DNA of 64,000 nt, taken from NCBI GenBank assembly GCA_041490445.1, contig JBGPTF010000014.1:51077-115076 (forward strand). The letters run 5' to 3'. Positions 53,430 through 60,761 of this stretch are shown here, one piece after another. Made by a program: the position numbers and the translations under genes. The first letter of the stretch is position 1. Every line of letters begins with the position of its first letter. This DNA comes from JBGPTF01 sp041490445 (lineage in GTDB: Bacteria; Acidobacteriota; Terriglobia; Acidiferrales; UBA7541). The notes under the pieces were generated by a model. It was not told the DNA's origin, did not search any database, and was given only the letters and a program-made list of their open reading frames with translations.

Positions 53430-54199
53430 ACGCCGCCGCCGGGTCCCCGAGGATTCTCGTCATCCACAGCAACGTCTATTTCTCCAAAAGGATTGGCGAT
53501 GCGCTGCGGCGCGAGGGTTTCGATGTTGTGCCGTGCACCAGCGCCGCCTATGCCCTGACCATGCTGGAATGGGATACACCTTCCGCCATCCTCTGCGCCA
53601 CGAATCTGCGTGAGATGGGCGCGTTCCAGATGGCGCAAATCCTGCGCGCCGACGCCAAGAACGCTCGCATTCCCATCTTCGCTGTCGGCGACAGCAACGA
53701 GCAGGTTCTCCTGGAAGCCTACCGCGCCGGCTGCGATGACCTGGTCTCGAGCCACCAGGACCCCGCCGCGATCGCCGCTCACGTGCGGAATTTTCTGCGC
53801 AGCCGCGAACTGGGCTTTCGACCGACGCAAATGCTGACGACTTCGGAGATGGCGCTCTCGGGCAGCCTGTCCCATCTCGATCTGCCGGGCGTGATCCAAA
53901 TGCTCGGCCAGGCGCGCCAGACTGGCGCTTTGCACATCAATGCTGGCGAGACCGACGGAGTGGTCTTTCTTGAAGCTGGAACCCTGTCGCATGCAGAATG
54001 CGGCGAGCGCTTTGGAGACGAAGCGGTGATGGAAATTCTGAAGACCTGCCACCGGGCGGACTCCGGCGTGTACAAATTTATCTACGGCGCAACGGCAGCC
54101 AACCGCACTGTGCTGCGGTCGGCGACCGATCTGATGCTTCACGCCATGGCCGAGCTCGACGAAACCGCTCGCGATTGCGCCGAAAAGGAATCCCCATGA
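53426..54199 (+). CDS. pseudo-receiver fused to PATAN (DUF4388) domain
   Basis: 257-aa protein. The N-terminal 120 residues follow the receiver fold (RILVIHSNVYFSKRIGDALRREGF). However, the acidic pair is HS, the acceptor region reads AILCATNLREMG with no Asp, and the Lys position is SSHQD. It therefore cannot be phosphorylated in the usual way. The C-terminal PATAN domain (about 145-250) has GSLSHLDLPGVIQMLGQARQTGALHI, then GVVFLEAGTLSHAECGERFGDEAV. PATAN-receivers mediate chemosensory-to-pilus or c-di-GMP output in cyanobacteria and myxobacteria. Overlaps its neighbours by 4 bp on both sides. Confidence 0.82.
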   Translation: MNAAAGSPRILVIHSNVYFSKRIGDALRREGFDVVPCTSAAYALTMLEWDTPSAILCATNLREMGAFQMAQILRADAKNARIPIFAVGDSNEQVLLEAYRAGCDDLVSSHQDPAAIAAHVRNFLRSRELGFRPTQMLTTSEMALSGSLSHLDLPGVIQMLGQARQTGALHINAGETDGVVFLEAGTLSHAECGERFGDEAVMEILKTCHRADSGVYKFIYGATAANRTVLRSATDLMLHAMAELDETARDCAEKESP

Positions 54200-54942
54200 G
54201 TGAAAGCGCAACCGCGGCGCCACGCACCCGGCGCGTTTATTTCATCGATGACAGCGCCACCATGCGCGAAGTCATCAAGATCGCGTTCCGCAAGGAAAGC
54301 ATCGATGTAGTCACCTGCCCTGGCGGCGCGGCCGCCCTGGAACAAATGGACCAGGCGGCTCCTGACGCAGTCATCAGCGACGTGATCATGCCAGACATGG
54401 ACGGCTATGAAATTTGCCGGGCCATCAAGAATCACCCGCAGCTCCACGCCACGCCCGTGATTCTGATGTCCGGAGTGGTGAACCGCGAGGTGGCCGAGAA
54501 GGCGATGGCGGTGAAAGCCGATGAGCTGATCCGCAAGCCTTTTCAGCCGCAGGATTTGATCGCGCGGGTCAAGAATCTGATCTTTCCCAAGGCGGATTCC
54601 CCGGCACCGGCGCCCTCGGCCGCCGATGCGGCGCAAACCCTGAACAAACTTTTCGGACCCGCTGCGCCTTCCGCACTTGCGGCGCGTTCGGTCCTCGCTC
54701 CTGCGCCTGTCGCGGTTGCTACTGCGCCCGCTGCGCCAGCGAGTGCGGCAGGGGCAGCCCGGCAGAGCCCGAGCGTCGCGCCACGGCCTTCCACGGCGCC
54801 TTCTGTAGAAATCCAAAAGCTGCGCGCGGAGATTCTTCGCCTGGAGCAGTTGGTTCGCAAGCTGCAGACGGAGCTTGAAGCCGAGCGGCAATACTGTCAG
54901 GCGCTTGAGGCCCACATCAAAACACTGAAGGAAGTCGAGTAG
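54196..54942 (+). CDS. response regulator with C-terminal coiled coil
   Basis: 248-aa protein. Receiver (about 14-130) is intact: VYFIDDSATMREV, acceptor AVISDVIMPDMDG, Ser in LMSGVV, Lys in IRKPFQP. A Pro/Ala-rich linker (about 135-205) leads to a charged coiled coil (about 208-248) with heptad Leu/Ile (EIQKLRAEILRLEQLVRKL). Final gene of operon B. The coiled coil suggests oligomerisation or docking rather than DNA binding. Confidence 0.87.
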   Translation: MSESATAAPRTRRVYFIDDSATMREVIKIAFRKESIDVVTCPGGAAALEQMDQAAPDAVISDVIMPDMDGYEICRAIKNHPQLHATPVILMSGVVNREVAEKAMAVKADELIRKPFQPQDLIARVKNLIFPKADSPAPAPSAADAAQTLNKLFGPAAPSALAARSVLAPAPVAVATAPAAPASAAGAARQSPSVAPRPSTAPSVEIQKLRAEILRLEQLVRKLQTELEAERQYCQALEAHIKTLKEVE

Positions 54943-55174
54943 CGCGCGCTGTTGCATGTGTCCCAGCCGCGTGAACGCTCCTTCAGCCGCTCTGATTTCC
55001 TTCTCCGCCTGTTTTCCTGCTTCCACCGGATGCGCCTGACGCGCCGGCATAAGTTCTTGGCTTTGTGGCACGGTGAGCCCGCGGGCAACGTCTCCGCTGG
55101 GGAAAACGAGCGTTTCCGAAGAGAAGCCTCTTCTTTCGCTCAACCTTTTTCGGTGTAGGATGTTGCCAAGGTGC
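54943..55174 (+). other. intergenic region before tRNA
   Basis: 232 bases between operon B and the tRNA gene. TAGGAT near 55156-55161 could be the -10 box of the tRNA promoter; no good -35 match was found. No gene seen. Confidence 0.3.
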
Positions 55175-55248
55175 GGGCCCGTAGCTCAGCCGGTTAGAGC
55201 AGCGGACTCATAATCCGTCGGTCGGAGGTTCGAATCCTCCCGGGCCCA
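55175..55248 (+). tRNA. tRNA with CAU anticodon (elongator Met or lysidine-modified Ile2)
   Basis: Cloverleaf is complete. The acceptor stem is GGGCCCG pairing CGGGCCC (55241-55247). The D arm includes TAGCTCAGCCGGTTAGAGC. The anticodon loop is ACTCATAAT with CAU, and the T arm is GGAGG-TTCGAAT-CCTCC (55224-55240). Discriminator base A; the CCA tail is not encoded (next bases CT). CAU in a non-initiator tRNA may be Met or Ile2; the sequence alone does not decide. It marks the border between the conserved chromosome and the accessory island. Confidence 0.93.
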
Positions 55249-55883
55249 CTAAAATGCGCACCCACGCGTCGAGCGCTCAAGTTGCCAGTCGCAGCCTGCC
55301 CGCCGTAGGCGGTGCCAAGCCGGAGGAGGGGTTCGAATCCTGGCAGGCCCGCCATCCAGTCAGCCCAATTGGCTTCTCCGCGGCATCGAGCGCCAGAATA
55401 GTCGAATATTCGCGGTAATCAGCGTTTTCTGCGCGGAACCGGACTGCAGAGAATCGGCTTTTGTCGTCATCAGACTCAATCAGGCCGAGTTTTCTCCGGG
55501 ATGTGGTCCCGCGGTCCGGTTTCAAATCTTGCGACCGACGTCCAGTTTCACCGGATCACTTCGCTGAGGATCAAAGGTGACCACGCGCCTCCACTTCGAA
55601 AGGAACTGGCAAAGCTGCCGGGCAGTGCGGCCTCACTCAATCGAAGAGAGGCGAAATGCCTCACGAAGGGTTTCAGCAGGCAACCAACTGGGCCGGGCTA
55701 TACAGATGTGCAGCGGACAGTTTGGTCGTGCCGAGAGGAAACCCTTTCGCCTCGCTTCTCCGACATGGCGACTGTACGGCCACGCCGCGGCTGGCATAAT
55801 TTCCGAGTAGCCGACCAACCGGACAGAAGCCCCCGCCGGACTTTGCACATTTCCCCGCGTCGGAGGTGACTTGATTCGAATCA
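55249..55883. other. region between tRNA and attC-like site, no reliable gene
   Basis: About 635 bases at the left end of the island. It includes a degenerate copy of the tRNA 3' end (55322-55354). A minus-strand frame of 83 codons (55884-55633) starts 21 bases past the attC core and could be a cassette gene, but it resembles no family and is not listed as a CDS. The composition is lower in GC in places (ATAGTCGAATATTCG). This is probably decayed mobile DNA. Confidence 0.4.
55322..55354 (+). repeat. degenerate copy of the tRNA 3' end (possible attachment-site relic)
   Basis: GGAGGAGGGGTTCGAATCC followed by TGGCAGGCCCGCC shares GGAGG, TTCGAATCCT and GGCCC with the 3' part of the tRNA at 55224-55248, about 98 bases away. 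GGCAGGC (55342-55348) also pairs with GCCTGCC (55294-55300). It does not fold as a tRNA. A direct repeat of a tRNA 3' end is what site-specific integration leaves, but similarity is partial. Confidence 0.4.
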
Positions 55884-55904
55884 TCGGAACTGCGGAATAC
55901 GACG

Positions 55905-55969
55905 GCCCAACGTCGTGCGGCTTAGCTGCGCGACGCGAAGCGGCGCGTCAGGTGCAACCGTTAGAAGGC
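55905..55969 (-). repeat. attC: attC-like integron recombination site
   Basis: On the minus strand the site begins TTCTAAC (55966-55960) and ends GTTGGGC (55911-55905), a perfect match to the GTTRRRY core. Between them, GCGTCGCGCA and TGACGCGCCGC form an imperfect hairpin (55927-55936 with 55940-55950) with a three-base loop, one mismatch and one unpaired base, as attC sites have. Total length is about 62 bases. The central GCCGCTTCGCG resembles well-known cassette attC sites. Function depends on the folded strand. Confidence 0.8.
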
Positions 55970-56094
55970 ACTGTCCGCCACCCTTGTCCGGATTTCCAGC
56001 TAGCACAGCCACTCACGAAGCCTCAGCTGATACTAGGCGGGCCCCGACCTCTGCTACCGCCAGTGCAGCCGCTCACCGGGGCTCTACGTTAGGC
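55970..56094 (-). repeat. attC-like remnant downstream of the three-domain gene
   Basis: GCCTAAC (56094-56088, minus strand) contains the stop codon of the gene ending at 56089 and is a canonical attC start. Following it, GCCCCG and CGGGGC form an inverted repeat with a nested GCTGC/GTAGC. The expected closing GTTRRRY is missing; a degenerate ACTAGGC-like sequence on the plus strand (about 56030) may be its trace. The segment AGCC(A/G)CTCAC occurs twice here on the plus strand. Interpreted as a decayed attC placed in tandem with the intact one. Confidence 0.5.
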
Positions 56095-58329
56095 CAAAAT
56101 TTCAATCGCCCTGAGCTCCGTCTGTGCGGGCAGTTCACCACCGGCCAACTGTCCTGCCAACTCTTCTGACCTTGAGTGCCATAGATTGGCATTTAGCTGC
56201 ATCGGCAGGTGTGGGATCGGCGTGGGATCCCAATTGACTCTTTCGTAAGCGAGTCGCCCATCTACGCGCCAGCGAATTGAAGCAAGACTCCACTCGATCT
56301 CATATCGATGAAAGGTCTCGGATGCATCGAAGCCCAAGTCGATCAGTACTGGTGTGCCCCTATAGCCATATTCCATCCGAGCACCGTCGTCTCCGGGATT
56401 GTAGTAGACGTTCAGGAGGAGTTTAGTCGTGTCCCTTCCGAGGAACTCGACGTCTATCTCTTGCCGAGGTGAATTGCGGTGTAAGAATACCCCCGTGATC
56501 AATCCAGGCACGTTCGCCGGCTTCACTTCGGCTACGAACCGACCGTAGAGATAACGCTCACGACTGCAAATTGACGCAGATGTGTACTCTCGGACCGATG
56601 TACGCTCTTTCTGCAGCGTCAATCGGGCGACGCTGTCACGGCCAATTGAGAAGTTGCCAGGCCTGAAGAGTGCGAGATTGCTCGGAAACGTGTCGTCACG
56701 CAACACCCACAGTGTGCGATCCAATCCGCGGAAGCGCTCACACACCTTCCTTCTACTAGACCCGGTACTGGACCCGCCCATATGATCACCGCTGGCTTCA
56801 CAGAGCCGGATGCCGGACCAATCCTTCTGTGGGGCAATCCACGGAGACGAATCACTCATTAGCAGTCTCGCGGAGGACGAGAACTGGCGTCCGTTCTCGT
56901 GGCATTCCATGGTGAGCTTCCTTTGAGGCTCGTCCTTACACTGTGGATACTGGTCGGTGGGGTAGTCGCATCCGAGGAAGCGACACAGCAACTCCCACTT
57001 GTCACGATCTCGTGTCGGGAATATCAGAACATTCCTCGAGATCTGCTGGAGTTGATCAACCAGCCGGCTGGGCAGACGGACGCCATCGTCCTCATCGTCC
57101 GAAGAGCGCCCCCCGCACAACGCACCCTTAGAGTCGCCCCCCTGCAGCCCAGCTTCCTCTCCTTCGCCCTCTTCGGTGATGATAAACCGCGCCGCGCGGT
57201 AGGTCTTGGCTAGTTCGAGATAGTCACGAGGCCCAAGTGAGCCAACATTCACGTACGCATCAAATACCCTCCCTCTCTTCTTGGCGAATAGTTTGTCACG
57301 CTCGCTCGCTGGCAGGTCAGTAACGTCACTGCAACATCTGTAGCCAAGCATGGAGAGTGCCATCGCAAGTGCGGTTAGCCCCGAGCCCTGCTTGCCGAAT
57401 GCAAATACGGGCCCGGGTAACGGCCGCGTCTTAAACAGCAGTGGTCTCTCGCGTGTCAGCACTCCAACCTTTGAGAGAACAGGGAGGATCGAGTACGAGT
57501 TGGAAGAGGGGCAATCAAGGCGCTGCTCAATAATGGATTGCTGAGTGGCGATAACGTCGAGGTTTTCGAACTGATGATTTATCCAAAGGTCCACAGGGCC
57601 ACGCACGGGCAGCAAGTCAAGGAGCCTCTGCGCTCCTCCTACAGATAGCACATATCCAGATAACGACCACAATCCTCGACGGGGCCTAAAGACCAACTCG
57701 GAAACCGGCATTCTGTCGGCACCCATGCGGGCCTCCATAAATGACAAGTACAGAAGATCGAAAGCAGCGGCCTGCCAGTCCCCTTCCATGAGTTCGGCCC
57801 ATGCTCGATCGAGAGTCCGAGCGAAGCCACGGCGGAAGTAGACGTCATCCTCCAACACCAGCGTGTAGGGTAGATCGCTTGCGGCTATGGTCTTCCAAAC
57901 TGCAATATGAGAGAGAGCGACCGCCACCTCTTGCCGCGTCATCAGAATACGCTGGCCTTTGTTGCCCCCAACTGTTCCGAGTAACGGGTGTGGGTCCACG
58001 AATAGTTGGTCAGCCAGCGAATAGTAGGGCTGAAGTTCCTCACTATCGGGTGGCCCCGTGAAGTATCTTGCATCGACAGCTGAGAAGCGCCTGGTCATCG
58101 CTGTCAGGGGCCTTCCGGATCGATCACCTACACTCTGAAGCTCCCCCTGCATCTGGCGCCACCGATCGCCCTGCCGGTCCAAGTTGATCACGTATATTCG
58201 CTGAATGGCATCCAGCGGTTCACCAGTGCCAAGGCATTCACAGGTTGGTTTACCCCCCAAGTATCTCGCGCCGAGCATTAGGCGATACAGCAGACGGGCA
58301 AGGAGTCCAGAGTACGTTGCGGTATTCAT
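56089..58329 (-). CDS. three-domain surface-glycan protein: GT25-like + sulfotransferase-like + GH16
   Basis: 746-aa protein. Domain 1 (about 45-280) is GT25-like: IYVINLDRQGDRWRQMQ, later LVLEDDVYF and LSGYVLSVGGAQRLLDLLP. Domain 2 (about 300-465) resembles a P-loop sulfotransferase: FAFGKQGSGLTALAMALSML as the PAPS-loop region and DKWELLCRFLGCDYPTDQYP as the family ending. Domain 3 (about 580-746) is a GH16 beta-jelly roll with the complete catalytic motif EIDVEF, then HRYEIEWSLASIRWRVDG and LPMQLNANLW. No signal peptide is evident. The stop codon is inside an attC core. Such a fusion could build, sulfate and trim one glycan; this is inference. Confidence 0.8.
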   Translation of the reverse strand: MNTATYSGLLARLLYRLMLGARYLGGKPTCECLGTGEPLDAIQRIYVINLDRQGDRWRQMQGELQSVGDRSGRPLTAMTRRFSAVDARYFTGPPDSEELQPYYSLADQLFVDPHPLLGTVGGNKGQRILMTRQEVAVALSHIAVWKTIAASDLPYTLVLEDDVYFRRGFARTLDRAWAELMEGDWQAAAFDLLYLSFMEARMGADRMPVSELVFRPRRGLWSLSGYVLSVGGAQRLLDLLPVRGPVDLWINHQFENLDVIATQQSIIEQRLDCPSSNSYSILPVLSKVGVLTRERPLLFKTRPLPGPVFAFGKQGSGLTALAMALSMLGYRCCSDVTDLPASERDKLFAKKRGRVFDAYVNVGSLGPRDYLELAKTYRAARFIITEEGEGEEAGLQGGDSKGALCGGRSSDDEDDGVRLPSRLVDQLQQISRNVLIFPTRDRDKWELLCRFLGCDYPTDQYPQCKDEPQRKLTMECHENGRQFSSSARLLMSDSSPWIAPQKDWSGIRLCEASGDHMGGSSTGSSRRKVCERFRGLDRTLWVLRDDTFPSNLALFRPGNFSIGRDSVARLTLQKERTSVREYTSASICSRERYLYGRFVAEVKPANVPGLITGVFLHRNSPRQEIDVEFLGRDTTKLLLNVYYNPGDDGARMEYGYRGTPVLIDLGFDASETFHRYEIEWSLASIRWRVDGRLAYERVNWDPTPIPHLPMQLNANLWHSRSEELAGQLAGGELPAQTELRAIEILA

Positions 58330-58332
58330 TGG

Positions 58333-58446
58333 CTAGTGAGGCAATCCTTCCTAGGTCAGGACAGACGCCGCGAGGGTACAGCTTCGCACAGCGGCGGGGG
58401 AAATGATGTGCGCGACAGATGCGAGGCGGCACTGAGGGAGTTAGGC
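58333..58446 (-). repeat. attC-like site between the two cassette genes (degenerate right core)
   Basis: GCCTAAC (58446-58440, minus strand) includes the TAA stop of the upstream glycosyltransferase gene, the same arrangement as at 56094. Inside, GCCGC/GCGGC and GCGCACA/TGTGCG form nested inverted repeats. The closing core expected just before the next gene's ATG reads CACTAGCC instead of GTTRRRY. Interpreted as a mutated attC of about 110 bases. Confidence 0.5.
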
Positions 58447-59268
58447 ATTGGGGTTCCAGAGTCTCCAGTTCCGCTCATCCTCGCGGTAGCTTAGGGGCCA
58501 TCGGCTCGTGGATATGGCTCCCCAATTGGTCAGGAGCAAGAAATCTCGGTACTTACCCGCGGCTCTGCGGGCACTAGAGTGTTGGACTAAGCTGGCCGTG
58601 AGGTTCCCAGGACCGGTCGTGGACTGTATGTCGAGCCGTTCGCCTGCTTGGCTCAAGAGAATGCGAGTCGAGCGCGCTAGCGCCAAGCGAACAACCGGAT
58701 GGAATGGGGGCGCGACGAGTGGATTGTTGTTGACGTAGAATGTCCAATCGGAAGAGTAGGTCTTCTTTCCTATAAAGACGTCAGTGTGGACCATCGTATT
58801 GGTCCGGGTGTCGTAACACAGAGGTTGTATCTTGAGCCTGTTGTCGCGATAAAAGGACTGGCAATCGCCGCCTTGGTAGACTTCATCCGCATCGACGTAG
58901 AACCCACCGTGTCTGTAGATGTAGCAGAGGCGAAAGTAGTCGCATCTCATTGCCGGGTGACGACACCGGTCGAACGCCGCAACGTAGCGACGGCCAAATC
59001 GTCTGCTGATAAAGGCGCGGGCCTCGTTGTCGTCGATCAAGACCCGCTTGAATCCGTGTGTCGTGAGTGATTCCCAGCTGTAAAGACACTCGCGGACATC
59101 GGGGGGTAGGGCGGCCAAGTCGTGCCAGAACTGTATGATGAGCTTGGGAATCTTGACGTGGCCAGATGGTGGGTCGATCGGAACGCTGTCTTGGACGAGG
59201 TCCCGAATGTGGCAGGAGCGGAGGCGGTCGTCTTCGGCAATGTGTAATGGGTTATTTCGTAGCTGCAT
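58441..59268 (-). CDS. OCH1/TcdA-type glycosyltransferase with DXD motif
   Basis: 275-aa glycosyltransferase of the 'sugar-binding region containing DXD motif' family (GT32-like). KLIIQFWHDLAALPPDVREC is the typical start, RHPAMRCDYFRLCYIYRHGGFYVDADEV contains the DxD, and NPLVAPPFHPVVRLAL with TGPGNLTASLV is the conserved C-terminal part. The gene starts 4 bases from the end of a recombinase remnant read in the same direction, and its stop codon is part of an attC core. It is therefore best seen as the first cassette of an integron array. The acceptor is probably a surface polysaccharide. Confidence 0.88.
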   Translation of the reverse strand: MQLRNNPLHIAEDDRLRSCHIRDLVQDSVPIDPPSGHVKIPKLIIQFWHDLAALPPDVRECLYSWESLTTHGFKRVLIDDNEARAFISRRFGRRYVAAFDRCRHPAMRCDYFRLCYIYRHGGFYVDADEVYQGGDCQSFYRDNRLKIQPLCYDTRTNTMVHTDVFIGKKTYSSDWTFYVNNNPLVAPPFHPVVRLALARSTRILLSQAGERLDIQSTTGPGNLTASLVQHSSARRAAGKYRDFLLLTNWGAISTSRWPLSYREDERNWRLWNPNA

Positions 59269-59379
59269 GGACTAATCCCCAAACACGTAAGCCGGGCACT
59301 GTTGACCGGCCCGGAGGTGAGGCGACAATCGGACAGCTCGTAACGCCCCGTGCTGGCCCGAGTGCTTTCTAACATCCAG

Positions 59380-59595
59380 CGCTGGCTCCTGGACGGTCCT
59401 TATATCGTAACCGTCCTCTAACAGGTGAGTGGCAAGCAAATGCCGAAATACGTGGGTCGTCACCCGCTTGGTCAAGCCGGCATGATGCGCTGCCGGATGG
59501 ACTGCCTTTTGAATCACGGATTCGTGCAGGTGGTGCCGATGCCGGATGCCCGTTTTTCGGTCGACGTAGCGACCAGCGAGTTGCTCATGACACTC
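59380..59595 (-). pseudogene. integron-type tyrosine recombinase, internal/C-terminal remnant
   Basis: Minus-strand reading gives KTGIRHRHHLHESVIQKAVH, HAGLTKRVTTHVFRH and THLLEDGYDIRTVQE. These match integron integrases around the RHH segment and the catalytic HxxR box (HVFRH), up to the TVQELLGH position. Homology then stops abruptly: the LLGH and the catalytic Tyr region are gone, replaced by PALDVRK. The sequence GTTAGAA (59373-59367) lies exactly in that junction. The N-terminal half is also missing or broken upstream of 59595. Orientation is the same as the two cassette genes. Confidence 0.75.
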
Positions 59596-59962
59596 CCGCT
59601 CCAGTTAGGACGTTACAGTACGCCAAGAACATATCACATGCGAGAAGCCCGCGACATCGGGTGCATCAGGTCCTCGCGGTGGTCGCGGAGGGAATGGGCG
59701 TAACTTGGCCCCGACCCATAGATTCTGATTCCCCTCTTGCCACTCCCGGACGGTCACTGCATGTCGAGGTAGTCATCTTGAGCGCGCCCTGAGGGGATCG
59801 CGAGCGGATTACGGCGCACTCGGAAGCAATCCACCTGGAGGAAAGCGGGCTTTGAGGAGACTGGGGCTCGGCGTTTGAAAACCCTGTGGTTCTGGCCCAG
59901 TCTCCGCTGACTGTGTTCCAGTTGAAATTAAGGCTCTTAAAGAGTAAATATCAGGGAGGGTT
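59596..59962 (+). other. region between recombinase remnant and HipA-like gene
   Basis: About 370 bases with no supportable coding frame. It ends in ATCAGGGAGGGTT, the ribosome binding site of the TTG-started gene at 59963. The AT-rich stretch GAAATTAAGGCTCTTAAAGAGTAAATATC (in parts, 59922-59952) just before it is a likely promoter region for the HipA-like operon. Confidence 0.35.
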
Positions 59963-60757
59963 TTGGCACGGCCCGCTGCGAAACTACTTCTTTCGGAGCT
60001 GCCTATCCCGAAGCTGGAATTCGATCCTGAATGGGCTCCGGTCCAACCGGGATCTGCGGAAGTCTCTAAACAGGGGCAGAAGGCCTATTTCAAAAGCCTC
60101 GCGTCGGGTCACGGTCAATATCCCCATGGCGTGCTCGAGTTTGTTGGTTGGACCCTCGGCAGCCTTGTCGGAGTCCCAGTTGCGGAACTTCGACCAGCTC
60201 AACTCATCGACCAAACTCGCGGGAGTGTTTCCTTGTGGCCGCCGCAGCCCTTTGCTAGATGGGACAACTTTCCAGCGTTACTAACAGCTGCTGAAACGAT
60301 CAATCGTTTCGGGGACCCGAAATGCTTCGCGGCGCTCCTCGTGTTCGATGTCTGGCTTGGGAACATGGACAGGCACAATACCAACCTGATCTATCGAGAG
60401 TTGGATACCAAGCCCTGGGAACCCGTCCTCATCGATCATGGTCATATATTCGCCAATGGACAATGGGCAAACAACCTGGCGGACATTAACACTCCTGTTT
60501 CTCCCGCGAACCTCGTGAGCGCCTCGTTCATCCGCCAGGACAACGCGAAGTTGTCCCAAGTCTTTGCTATACTGCTTACACATGAGGCTGGTCTGTTGTG
60601 CGAAATTGCACATGCAATTTCGTCTGTGGCGGACGAGACGATTGTCGATGCCATAATGCAGATTCCCAATGATTTCGCGACTGACGAGCAGTTAACTGCG
60701 ATTTCAAGCATAGTCATCCTTCGCAAGAATCGGCTTGAAGAGATCTTTCGCGGATAA
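59963..60757 (+). CDS. HipA-family kinase-like protein
   Basis: 264-aa protein starting at TTG with AGGGAGGG upstream. It lacks the N-terminal lobe of classical HipA but keeps the kinase core. A glycine/lysine-bearing N-lobe (KAYFKSL) comes first, the catalytic loop reads VFDVWLGNMDRHNTNLI (D and N in place), and the metal-binding motif is LIDHGHIF. This matches the compact HipA-like kinases (about 250 aa) usually found next to a DUF3037 gene. The partner lies 4 bp downstream. Targets are unknown; toxin-like growth control is possible. Confidence 0.82.
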   Translation: MARPAAKLLLSELPIPKLEFDPEWAPVQPGSAEVSKQGQKAYFKSLASGHGQYPHGVLEFVGWTLGSLVGVPVAELRPAQLIDQTRGSVSLWPPQPFARWDNFPALLTAAETINRFGDPKCFAALLVFDVWLGNMDRHNTNLIYRELDTKPWEPVLIDHGHIFANGQWANNLADINTPVSPANLVSASFIRQDNAKLSQVFAILLTHEAGLLCEIAHAISSVADETIVDAIMQIPNDFATDEQLTAISSIVILRKNRLEEIFRG

Positions 60758-60761
60758 TTCG

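Noticed and set aside
55277..55354. Second tRNA gene
   Set aside because: TTCGAATCC and a flanking inverted repeat look tRNA-like, but the T stem mispairs and no D or anticodon arms can be drawn.
55633..55884. 83-codon minus-strand frame just beyond the attC core as a third cassette gene
   Set aside because: Position is suggestive but the sequence resembles no family, and several alternative frames are open there; mentioned in the region note only.
59366..59385. attI site at GTTAGAA within the recombinase remnant
   Set aside because: Only one heptamer is visible with no integrase-binding repeats, so I report it as a junction observation rather than an attI.
59963..59985. Sigma-54 promoter-like TGGCACG with GCTGC
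   Set aside because: It lies inside the first codons of the HipA-like gene and points at no start site.
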